From Flavobacterium sp. FEMGT703F (GTDB taxonomy: Bacteria; Bacteroidota; Bacteroidia; Flavobacteriales; Flavobacteriaceae), in assembly GCA_002786385.1 (NCBI GenBank), contig PGCN01000012.1, forward strand, positions 186,001 through 250,000: a stretch of 64,000 nt of DNA, written 5' to 3'. A model generated the notes under the pieces. That model searched no databases and was not told the origin of the DNA. It was given only the letters and a program-made list of their open reading frames with translations. Both the position numbers and the translations under genes were made by a program. This document shows, piece after piece, positions 33,444 to 41,077 of this stretch. The first letter of the stretch is position 1. Every line of letters starts with the position of its first letter.

Positions 33444-33451
33444 TACCTTTG
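33444..33451 (+). promoter_or_regulatory. -7 promoter box of the DUF983 gene
   Basis: TACCTTTG matches TAnnTTTG. It lies 43 nt before the ATG at 33501/33495 region start, giving a short leader with a small AGCC...GGCT hairpin. Confidence 0.5.
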
Positions 33452-33494
33452 TAGACGAAAAGCCACTGGGCTGAAAAGTTCCAAATAAAAATTT

Positions 33495-33887
33495 TTGCAA
33501 ATGTTAAAAAAAGGATCCAAACTAAATAGCATTTTAACAGGAAGTTGTCCGAAATGCCAAGAAGAAAATATGTACGTAGACTCGAATCCGTACCATCTTA
33601 AAAATATTTACGACATGCATGAAGAATGCGGTCACTGCGGATTGCATTACCAAATTGAACCTTCGTTTTTTTACGGCGCGATGTATGTTAGTTATGCCTT
33701 GACTGTGGCAATTGGTGTGGCTGCTTTTGTTATAGCTAAAGTTTTTATTGGCTTAGATTTGATTGCCTCATTTGCCGCTATCATTGTAGCTTTATTACTT
33801 TTGATGCCGGTAACTGCCCGTTTAGCGCGCAATATCTATATCAATATTTTTGTCCATTACGACAAAGATGCGGCTAAAAAGAAGTAA
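33495..33887 (+). CDS. DUF983 family zinc-ribbon membrane protein
   Basis: A 130-residue protein with an N-terminal zinc ribbon (CPKC at about 19-22 and CGHCG near 47-51) and two membrane helices (about 62-85 and 90-108). This arrangement is the DUF983 family. The four cysteines are intact, so metal binding is likely. Its last 14 bp overlap the 3' end of the convergent FAD oxidoreductase gene. Function is unknown; homologues are sometimes found with cytochrome oxidase genes, which are absent here. An ATG two codons further in is also possible. Confidence 0.9.
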   Translation: MQMLKKGSKLNSILTGSCPKCQEENMYVDSNPYHLKNIYDMHEECGHCGLHYQIEPSFFYGAMYVSYALTVAIGVAAFVIAKVFIGLDLIASFAAIIVALLLLMPVTARLARNIYINIFVHYDKDAAKKK

Positions 33888-34920
33888 TATATCTTTCAAT
33901 ATTCACGCTTTGGTGTAATGGTTTTTGGTTTTCGATATAGTTGAATAAATCCAAAGCCATAGCGGGACCCAGCATGACGCCTCTGGTTCCTAAGCCGTTT
34001 AAAATATGTATATTTTTGTGCGACGGATGGGTTCCCAGTAAAGGTCTTCTGTCGTTAACCGTTGGGCGTACACCGGCCAAGTGCTCTATGATTTCAAAAT
34101 CACAATGCAATAATTCTTTGATGCGGTCTATCAGTTCTTGCTTACCTTGATCTGTAGGCAAATCGGTTTTATCTTCCCAATTATAAGTAGCGCCGACCTT
34201 AAACAAACTATTCCCTAGCGGTAAAATAAAAATGCTTGTATTGATAATCACATCTATATCTAAATCGGGTGCTTTGATAATAAATAATTCACCTTTAGTT
34301 CCATCCAGCGGAAGGTTTTTGAAGTACGGGTTTGCGTGCATACCGAAACCTTCTGCAAAAACAATATGTTTGGATTGGTAATCCTTATAAGCAACGAAGT
34401 TTGATTCCGGTTTAAGCTTATCGTATTCAAAAGTAATAGCCTCATAAACCTTAAGCCTTTTTAAATAGTCTCGGTAGCTATCTAAAAAAACATCCGTATC
34501 TAAATAACCTGTGTGCAATACTTCACCGTATCCGAATGGAGCGTTGATAGCATTGTATTTCTTATGGACTATAGCATTGGAAAGAAAAGGTGCTAAGGTT
34601 GGTTTATCAGAAGCGGCAAACCAATTGTTTTGTTCTTCAATAGAGAAGAACTTACGATAGATAGGCAGTTTAAAATCGACTTTTACCTCAAGTTTGGCTT
34701 CTATTTGCGCGTAAAACTGTTCGGCTAAAGCCAATTGTCGTTCTGCGTCCCAAACTTGGCTAAAACGCTTTAAAATGACAGGATTGTATAAACCTCCGGC
34801 TACTCGAGAAGAATTTTGCGATAGGTTTTCAAAAACCACAAAAGATTTTTGATTTTGCAAAAGGGTTTCAGCAAAAGCAATACCGGCTAAACCGGATCCA
34901 ACTATAATATAATCGAGCAT
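33874..34920 (-). CDS. FAD-dependent amine/amino-acid oxidoreductase (DAO family)
   Basis: A 348-residue flavoprotein. The N-terminal Rossmann motif GSGLAGIAFAETLL (residues 7-20) binds the ADP part of FAD. A second FAD contact near the C-terminus, HILNGLGTRGVMLGPAMA, is typical of the D-amino-acid-oxidase/glycine-oxidase family. There is no signal peptide. Related enzymes oxidise glycine, sarcosine or D-amino acids, and some are the C-terminal half of MnmC, but the substrate here cannot be told. It starts just downstream of the gldKLMN terminator and overlaps DUF983 by 14 bp at the 3' end. Confidence 0.88.
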   Translation of the reverse strand: MLDYIIVGSGLAGIAFAETLLQNQKSFVVFENLSQNSSRVAGGLYNPVILKRFSQVWDAERQLALAEQFYAQIEAKLEVKVDFKLPIYRKFFSIEEQNNWFAASDKPTLAPFLSNAIVHKKYNAINAPFGYGEVLHTGYLDTDVFLDSYRDYLKRLKVYEAITFEYDKLKPESNFVAYKDYQSKHIVFAEGFGMHANPYFKNLPLDGTKGELFIIKAPDLDIDVIINTSIFILPLGNSLFKVGATYNWEDKTDLPTDQGKQELIDRIKELLHCDFEIIEHLAGVRPTVNDRRPLLGTHPSHKNIHILNGLGTRGVMLGPAMALDLFNYIENQKPLHQSVNIERYITSF

Positions 34921-34935
34921 AATTTTGAGCTAAAA

Positions 34936-34964
34936 AAAACTCTCACCAGATTGATGAGAGTTTT
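34936..34964 (-). terminator. Terminator of the gldKLMN operon
   Basis: Arms AAAACTCTCA (34936-34945) and TGAGAGTTTT (34955-34964) with a 9-nt loop. On the minus strand a T-run (34939-34932) follows. Confidence 0.88.
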
Positions 34965-34984
34965 GTATAGTTTATGAAATAATC

Positions 34985-35899
34985 TTAGTAATTCCACATG
35001 TCAGATTCGAAACTGCGAATCTTTTCTTTGACACGCTCAGATTCCAACAATTGCATTTGTGCGTTGTCTTTCATGTATTGTTGAATTTCTCTATCGCCAT
35101 ATACATTTTCTTCTTTGTATATCACACCGTTAAATCTTCGTGAATTCAACAAATGGTCGAACGTAATTGGCATGGCAGAGTTTTTATCATTGAAAGCTTT
35201 GGCTTCATGCAAGATGTCTCTCACGGCAGGGAAGTATACCCAAAACAAGTCGATCACATCGGCATTTTCATTACCGGCATCTCTTGCTTCAGGAGTTACA
35301 GGACAGATTGCTAACAATCTATATTTCAACTCACCTTGACGTTTATCAAAGTACCAATAACCTTTAATTTTCCATCCCGCAATGTAGCTGGCGTCTAATT
35401 CTTTTTTATTGATAAATTGAGGGTCTAAGACTTTTTTACCTGATTTATAATCATCATAAAAATTGTTTATCTCATCTTTACCGGCATCTGTGGTATCGAT
35501 ATAGGTAAATGAAGTTTCCATGTCCTTGAAGGTCTTCTTGGTATTGAAATAATCATCTACATATACTTCTGTTATTTTACCATTTTTGATGTTTTTTACT
35601 AAAACGTCAAATAATGATCTTCTCTCTTTACCAACAAAAGCAGTATCAATTGGATAATACAAAGGAAAATTAATTCTTTCATCAACATCTATAATCTCCC
35701 AGATCGTTTTACCCATCAATACGTCTCTGTCATGAACATAACCGTAAGGAAGCGGTTTGTCATTATCAGAAATCAATTGAGCCGGAGTTTTCTTTCCAAT
35801 CTCATCAGGAGTTTTAGCATTCAATAAATTAGATTGTGCCGTAGTGATTGTACTCCAAGCTAGAGCTAAAACAATCGATAAAAGACTTTTAATTTTCAT
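34985..35899 (-). CDS. gldN: Gliding motility/T9SS protein GldN
   Basis: A 304-residue periplasmic component of the type IX secretion system. Signal peptide: about residues 1-21 (LAWSTITTAQ). The mature protein contains the GldN core (DRDVLMGKTIWEIIDVDERINFPLYYP). In the known system GldN works with GldK, forming the ring below the outer membrane. It is the last gene of the gldK-L-M-N order, 45 bp after gldM, and is followed by the operon terminator. Length matches the family. Confidence 0.97.
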   Translation of the reverse strand: MKIKSLLSIVLALAWSTITTAQSNLLNAKTPDEIGKKTPAQLISDNDKPLPYGYVHDRDVLMGKTIWEIIDVDERINFPLYYPIDTAFVGKERRSLFDVLVKNIKNGKITEVYVDDYFNTKKTFKDMETSFTYIDTTDAGKDEINNFYDDYKSGKKVLDPQFINKKELDASYIAGWKIKGYWYFDKRQGELKYRLLAICPVTPEARDAGNENADVIDLFWVYFPAVRDILHEAKAFNDKNSAMPITFDHLLNSRRFNGVIYKEENVYGDREIQQYMKDNAQMQLLESERVKEKIRSFESDMWNY

Positions 35900-35944
35900 A
35901 ATAATAATCTTGTTTATTAAGTAGATTTAATCAACTTAAAGGGC

Positions 35945-37486
35945 TTATTGTATTTCGTAGATTACAGGTGAAGCATCTTTAGGAATAATACCTGAAGCAC
36001 CTACGATTTTAGTTTTAATATCAAAAATTGAAATTTGATCTCCTTTAGTAGCTCTAGCCAAAGCAGCTCTACATTTTTGATCTACTTTGTTACCGCTCAC
36101 AATAATAGCAGGCTGACCTGGAACTTTAAAGCTGAAACGAGTAACCTCATATTTCAAATCGTAAACGAAATCTTGTAAATCAGCACTAATAGTAGACACT
36201 TCTAAACGAGATTTAGCACCTTTTTGAACACCTACAACACCACCGATGGCTCCGGCAGGCGCAGGAATATTTTTGATACGAAATACTTTTTTATCAGTAA
36301 CTGTTTTACCATCAGTCATTTTTCCACTTACTGAAACTGTAACTTCAGTACCGGATTGAGGTGTTAAAACGTATTTACCATTACCACCAGCTTTAGATAA
36401 ACCAGGAGCTGAAGCATTTACGAAGTTATCACCGATACCGGCAAATGAAATAGTCATTGGGTTAGGCAAACCTCTGTATACTACGTTCATTTTATCAGCA
36501 GAAATGTTAGCTGAATTTGGACGAGGAACAACTACATACTTACCTTGGAATTTCAATGGAATTGTTTTTCCTTCTTCCAAGAATGTAAATTGACCGTTAA
36601 TACTTTGCTCACCAACAGCACCAGCAGTTAAGGAAATAACCGCTTGACCGTTTACCAATTTACCAGGACCTGAGAAAGAAGTTGGTTTAGTATTTTCGTC
36701 GTAACGACCTAACACCACTTTACCAGTTACTTGCTCACCTTGGAAATATACATTTTTATCTAAAGCTACGATAGCTTGATAGTTGCTGTAAGAAGCCGCT
36801 TGAACAGCCGCTTTACCTAAAGCAGCGCTGATTACATCAGATTCTGCTTTTTTAGCATCATTTTGCCAAGCTGACAATTTAGCCAATGAAGCGATAGCCG
36901 GGAAACCTTTGAAGTGATAATCAAGGTATTTGATTTTAACACCTTCTTTATCTTTTACTTCAGTTAAATCGAATTTTTTAGTCACCTCATTTAAGATGGC
37001 TGCATATTTTTTTTCATTACCTAAAGCAGCAGACATATCAGCTTTATAAGCTTCAATAGCAGCAATTACTTCTTTACCTCTTGCAGTATAACCATCACCG
37101 GTAAACCAGCTGTGGTCTAAATTATCTGCTTTATCCATTGCTTCGTATGGTAATTTACCGGTTTCATCTACTTCTACACCTTTTAAAACTTCTTCTTTCA
37201 AAGTTCCTACGAAGTCATAGAATTTTTTGGTAGCAGCTTCTACTTTGTGAGCCGTTACAGCAGCTACAGCAAATTGACCTTTGGCCTCTGAAGCTTTAGC
37301 ATCTAAGGCTTGTAACATTTGCTCATTTGTAGCTTTAGAAGAACTGTTAGCAGCTTCAAATTTTTCATTCATCAAACCAAAAGCCGAAAGTACTTCTTTT
37401 GACATATTCATTGCCAACATCGCGATGAAAACCAAGTACATTAGGTTAATCATCTTCTGTCTAGGGGTTAGTTTTCCTCCTGCCAT
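35945..37486 (-). CDS. gldM: Gliding motor/T9SS protein GldM
   Basis: A 513-residue inner-membrane protein. The N-terminus MAGGKLTPRQKMINLMYLVFIAMLAMNMSKEVLSAF carries the single membrane helix that joins GldL; the long periplasmic part, made of successive beta-rich domains, spans the periplasm. GldL and GldM together form the proton-driven rotary motor that powers T9SS and gliding. It lies between gldL (51 bp upstream) and gldN. The Lys/Ala-rich composition and length fit the family. Confidence 0.97.
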   Translation of the reverse strand: MAGGKLTPRQKMINLMYLVFIAMLAMNMSKEVLSAFGLMNEKFEAANSSSKATNEQMLQALDAKASEAKGQFAVAAVTAHKVEAATKKFYDFVGTLKEEVLKGVEVDETGKLPYEAMDKADNLDHSWFTGDGYTARGKEVIAAIEAYKADMSAALGNEKKYAAILNEVTKKFDLTEVKDKEGVKIKYLDYHFKGFPAIASLAKLSAWQNDAKKAESDVISAALGKAAVQAASYSNYQAIVALDKNVYFQGEQVTGKVVLGRYDENTKPTSFSGPGKLVNGQAVISLTAGAVGEQSINGQFTFLEEGKTIPLKFQGKYVVVPRPNSANISADKMNVVYRGLPNPMTISFAGIGDNFVNASAPGLSKAGGNGKYVLTPQSGTEVTVSVSGKMTDGKTVTDKKVFRIKNIPAPAGAIGGVVGVQKGAKSRLEVSTISADLQDFVYDLKYEVTRFSFKVPGQPAIIVSGNKVDQKCRAALARATKGDQISIFDIKTKIVGASGIIPKDASPVIYEIQ

Positions 37487-37537
37487 TTTTTCTAATTAGT
37501 TTATTGTTTTGTTAATAAAATATAGTTCAAAAACTAA

Positions 37538-38185
37538 TTATCCTTTGTTACTCATTGCAGATAACATACCACCGTAAACATTGTTCAATGTTTGTAAGTT
37601 AGATGTCAAAGATTGCATTTGGTCTTTTAATTTTAAATTGTTTTCAGCAACTTCATTGTTAATTTGAGCATTTCTCTCAGCACTTTGTAATTGTACTTGG
37701 TACAAGCCATTCAAAGTTTCTAATTGAGTAGCCGCTTTTGTCATCTCTTCAGCATATTTTTTAGTAGAAGCTACAGAGTCAACAGTTGGAGAAATTGCTT
37801 TAGCAGCTCCTTCAAAGTTTTTGATACTGTTTCCTAAGCTTTCCATCAACTGACCGTCGATTTTAGCTTCTTTCAACATGTTGTCTAATTTTTGAGACAA
37901 TAAACCTTGAGCGTCTTTAGCTTCTTCATTCTTTTTATCTTTAGGTCTTGCTTCTCCTCCGGCTAATTCCGGGTATACTAAAGACCAATCAATTTCTTTT
38001 GCCGGTGTTTCGAAAGCTGATAAAGCAAAAATTGCTGCCTCCGTTAATAGTCCTATAGTTAACATCACTGTACCTGTTAAAGGTCCAAGTTCAAAGTGAG
38101 CAATTTTAAATAAAGCTCCCACGATTACTACAGCTGCGCCCATACCATAGGCAAAATTCATAACTTTAGGTGATAATAATCCCAT
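37538..38185 (-). CDS. gldL: Gliding motor/T9SS protein GldL
   Basis: A 215-residue inner-membrane motor protein with two membrane helices (about 8-28 and 35-57, MGAAVVIVGALFKIAHFELGP and VMLTIGLLTEAAIFALSAF). The glutamate in LLTEAAIF within the second helix is the expected proton-path acidic residue. A long cytoplasmic helical tail follows. It lies 53 bp downstream of gldK. Together with GldM it drives secretion and adhesin movement. Confidence 0.97.
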   Translation of the reverse strand: MGLLSPKVMNFAYGMGAAVVIVGALFKIAHFELGPLTGTVMLTIGLLTEAAIFALSAFETPAKEIDWSLVYPELAGGEARPKDKKNEEAKDAQGLLSQKLDNMLKEAKIDGQLMESLGNSIKNFEGAAKAISPTVDSVASTKKYAEEMTKAATQLETLNGLYQVQLQSAERNAQINNEVAENNLKLKDQMQSLTSNLQTLNNVYGGMLSAMSNKG

Positions 38186-38238
38186 AATAAAAAATTTTTT
38201 AGTTAGTTAAGTTAAATATAATTAAGTTGGTTTTGAAA

Positions 38239-39663
38239 TTACTTTCTTGGTGCCTTACCATTTTTGGTTACTTGAGTTCCCATGTAGTCTTGAACAGTTC
38301 TGAACCCAATATAACTTCTAGCGGTATCAGCATATTCAAAATCTCTGGTTCCTACTTGTAAAAAGTAAGCTACATCTTTCCATGAACCTCCGCGAACAAC
38401 TTTTCTCATGTTTTTAGAGTCGCCCACAGTTGGGTTCATTGTTGAAACATATTCATAGGCAGCAGCATCGTAAGAAGAATCAGTCCACTCAGCCACGTTA
38501 CCTGACATGTTATAAAGGTTATATCCATTTGGTTCGTAAGATTTTGCTTCTACTGTGTATAAAGCTTGATCCGCTGCGTAGTCTCCACGATTAGGCTTAA
38601 AGTTAGCCAAGAAACAACCTCTGTCATTTTTAGCATAAGGACCACCCCAAGGATAAGTTCCTGACTCAAGACCACCTCTGGCAGCATATTCCCACTCCGC
38701 TTCGGTAGGCAATCTAAAAGAATTGATTAGATCAGGTCTGTTCTTTTTCTTTTTAGATTTAATGTATGAATTTTTATTTAACGTTCTCCAAGCACAAAAA
38801 GCTTTAGCTTGCTTCCAAGAAACTCCAACTACAGGATAATCTCCGTAAGCTTGGTGCCAGAAATAATCATTATGCATTGGCTCGTTGTAAGAGTAAGCAA
38901 AGTCTTTGATCCAAACAGTTGTATCAGGATAAACTTCTTGTTGTTCCGTTCTGATAAAAGAACTTCTTTTACCTACTTTAGCCTTAGCTGCAGCTTGAAT
39001 GTCCATCCAAGAATAACGGAATTTTAATTTTCTTACATCGATAGTTCTTAATCCGTTGAACGATTCTGCTAATGGCAAATACATACTATCCATCACTTCA
39101 GAATAATATTCGTCCGGATATTTGCTGGTATCTTTGATTAATTTTACTTTTCTATTCAATCTTCTACCTGCATAAGGATCATCATCAGTCCCAACACTGT
39201 AATAATTCTCATACATGTATTTGTCGTAAGGAGTCATCTTTGCTGGATCAGTATCGTTGAAAGCAAAGTCACCAATACTTCCGGCATTTTTCCCTCCTTT
39301 ACCGCCTTTACCTCCTGAACCGGCTGTTTGACCAACCTCGTCAGCCAAGATAGCCAAGCGAACTCTGATTGTAGAATCTTTTACCCACTCCACAAACTGT
39401 CGGTATTCACTATTGGTTATCTCTGTTTCGTCCATATAAAACGATCTCACAGTAACAGTTTTAGTTGGAGCATCCTGTATATTAGCTAAATCATCATCTG
39501 ATTTACCCATAATATAAGCACCACCAGGAATCAAGGCCATACCAAACGGCTTCTCAGGATGCCATTTTTTACCTTTAACTCCTACTAATTCACCTTTGTC
39601 GCTTGATCGTCCACAGCCCGTTAACAAAGCTAAAACTGATGCGAATGCAATGACTTTCTTCAT
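38239..39663 (-). CDS. gldK: Gliding motility/T9SS lipoprotein GldK
   Basis: A 474-residue outer-membrane lipoprotein with a lipobox ending at Cys17 (LLTGC). The body is a formylglycine-generating-enzyme/sulfatase-modifying-factor fold (GGAYIMGKSDDD ... FRLPTEAEWEYAARGG ... YNMSGNVAEWTDSSYD ... VRGGSWKDVAYFLQVGTRDF). In GldK this fold is structural, forming a ring with GldN. First gene of gldKLMN. The upstream 259 bp hold no gene but contain a -7 box and a 21-bp-phased direct repeat. Confidence 0.97.
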   Translation of the reverse strand: MKKVIAFASVLALLTGCGRSSDKGELVGVKGKKWHPEKPFGMALIPGGAYIMGKSDDDLANIQDAPTKTVTVRSFYMDETEITNSEYRQFVEWVKDSTIRVRLAILADEVGQTAGSGGKGGKGGKNAGSIGDFAFNDTDPAKMTPYDKYMYENYYSVGTDDDPYAGRRLNRKVKLIKDTSKYPDEYYSEVMDSMYLPLAESFNGLRTIDVRKLKFRYSWMDIQAAAKAKVGKRSSFIRTEQQEVYPDTTVWIKDFAYSYNEPMHNDYFWHQAYGDYPVVGVSWKQAKAFCAWRTLNKNSYIKSKKKKNRPDLINSFRLPTEAEWEYAARGGLESGTYPWGGPYAKNDRGCFLANFKPNRGDYAADQALYTVEAKSYEPNGYNLYNMSGNVAEWTDSSYDAAAYEYVSTMNPTVGDSKNMRKVVRGGSWKDVAYFLQVGTRDFEYADTARSYIGFRTVQDYMGTQVTKNGKAPRK

Positions 39664-39786
39664 ATAAATTGGGGTTATTTGAATATTTTATTTTTAAGGG
39701 CGTAAACCTATTTATTATTTTTTAAAAAAGCAATTAAATAATATTAAATTTTACCCTATCTAATTTCCAATTACACTTTAACAATC

Positions 39787-39860
39787 CAAAAGTAGAATAT
39801 TAAAAGGGAATAAAAAAACATTTTATCGATAAAATGCATTGTTTTACTGATAAAATGCAT
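39787..39860 (-). promoter_or_regulatory. gldK promoter with 21-bp-phased direct repeat
   Basis: On the minus strand the -7 box TACTTTTG lies at 39794-39787. Upstream are two exact 12-bp direct repeats, ATGCATTTTATC, at 39860-39849 and 39839-39828, with starts 21 bp apart (two helical turns). The proximal copy adjoins a palindrome TTTTATCGATAAAA. The long AT-rich leader (39664-39786) holds no gene I can see. Confidence 0.5.
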
Positions 39861-39922
39861 GTTTGTGTTATTTTTGAAATAATTATCTTACAGAAAATAC
39901 AATCGTAAACTATTCTAAATCT

Positions 39923-41074
39923 TTACAGACAATTTTTTCTTTGTGCTTTCCACCATCTTTCCGGAATCTCATGATTACAGGCAGACAGATATTCCTCGTG
40001 GGAACACGGTAATAACGTATTTTTTTTGAGTTTATTGTGTTGCCCGGAAAAAAAATTAATTTCAATCCACCATCGGTCTGTTTTGTTGCTCTTATAAAAG
40101 ACCAACTCTTCATTTTCTAAGGGCACTATATATTTTAGGTAATTGTCTTTTGTCCCAAAAGGATACTCATTGGAACGGAAGTTTATCCCTTCCATAAAAT
40201 ACCAAATTACCTGAGCAATCAATACAGCCTCTTCTTTAGTATTATTGTGATTGAAAACACCAAAAGAACTTACCTTATCACTAATCCCAGCATAACGCGT
40301 TAAACTACAAATCTCTTTTCCGTTGAAGCCATTCGGAATAAAATTAATCAAATTACCTGAATCTGAGGATTTTACAGCTGTTAAATCCACGCAAACAATA
40401 TCTGCATCTCTGAAAACCGGCTCTGAAAGCGCTATATTATTAGAAATTTCTCCTAAACGATACGCATCAAAATACAATTTCTCAATCAAATCAATTTCTT
40501 CTTGGGAATTGAAATACGTTTGGTAACCGATATTACAATAATTGAATAAGTTGTTCGGCTCGTCTAATACTATTTTTGACAAATAAGAATCAGAAGTAAT
40601 TCCATCTTCTTGTTTACCAAAATCAAATTTACTATCAATAGCTACCAAATTCACCATCTGCTCCAAACTATCGTAAGCTCTGTACAACGGATAAGTTAAA
40701 TCTTGTGAGCCACCTATTATAACAGGTATAACTCCTTTGCGAATTAATTTAGCTGCCACTTTTTGCAAAGCGAAATAGGTATCTTCTAAAGAATTCCCTG
40801 GGTAGATATCTCCCAAATCAGCGATAGCACTTTGCCAATTTCCGGGAAACAAACTGTACAACTCTTTTCGAACGGCATTCAAATTCACTGCTTCAAAGGC
40901 CTTTGGATTACCACGGTTTTCCAAAACACCAACAACGGCAACTTTAATCTGATCTAAATCGGGGAACTCTTTATCGGTATGAAAGGACACTTTGCTACCA
41001 AGGTGTTGAGATGACAGCCCTTTTATATATTCAATTATAACATCGTCAACCGGTGAAAGAAAATCAAATTCCAT
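39923..41074 (-). CDS. Arginase-superfamily protein with degenerate metal site
   Basis: A 383-residue cytoplasmic protein with the ureohydrolase fold, usually annotated as formimidoylglutamase. The family's metal ligands are not conserved: GGDHS is replaced by GGSQD (121-125), DAHxD by DSKFD (147-151), and the third motif reads CVDLTAVKSSDSG around Asp230. The catalytic His residues are missing, so it is probably not a working di-manganese hydrolase. It follows topA by 3 bp on the same strand and lies upstream of gldK, separated by 259 bp. A structural or regulatory role is possible. Confidence 0.8.
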   Translation of the reverse strand: MEFDFLSPVDDVIIEYIKGLSSQHLGSKVSFHTDKEFPDLDQIKVAVVGVLENRGNPKAFEAVNLNAVRKELYSLFPGNWQSAIADLGDIYPGNSLEDTYFALQKVAAKLIRKGVIPVIIGGSQDLTYPLYRAYDSLEQMVNLVAIDSKFDFGKQEDGITSDSYLSKIVLDEPNNLFNYCNIGYQTYFNSQEEIDLIEKLYFDAYRLGEISNNIALSEPVFRDADIVCVDLTAVKSSDSGNLINFIPNGFNGKEICSLTRYAGISDKVSSFGVFNHNNTKEEAVLIAQVIWYFMEGINFRSNEYPFGTKDNYLKYIVPLENEELVFYKSNKTDRWWIEINFFSGQHNKLKKNTLLPCSHEEYLSACNHEIPERWWKAQRKNCL

Positions 41075-41077
41075 GGA

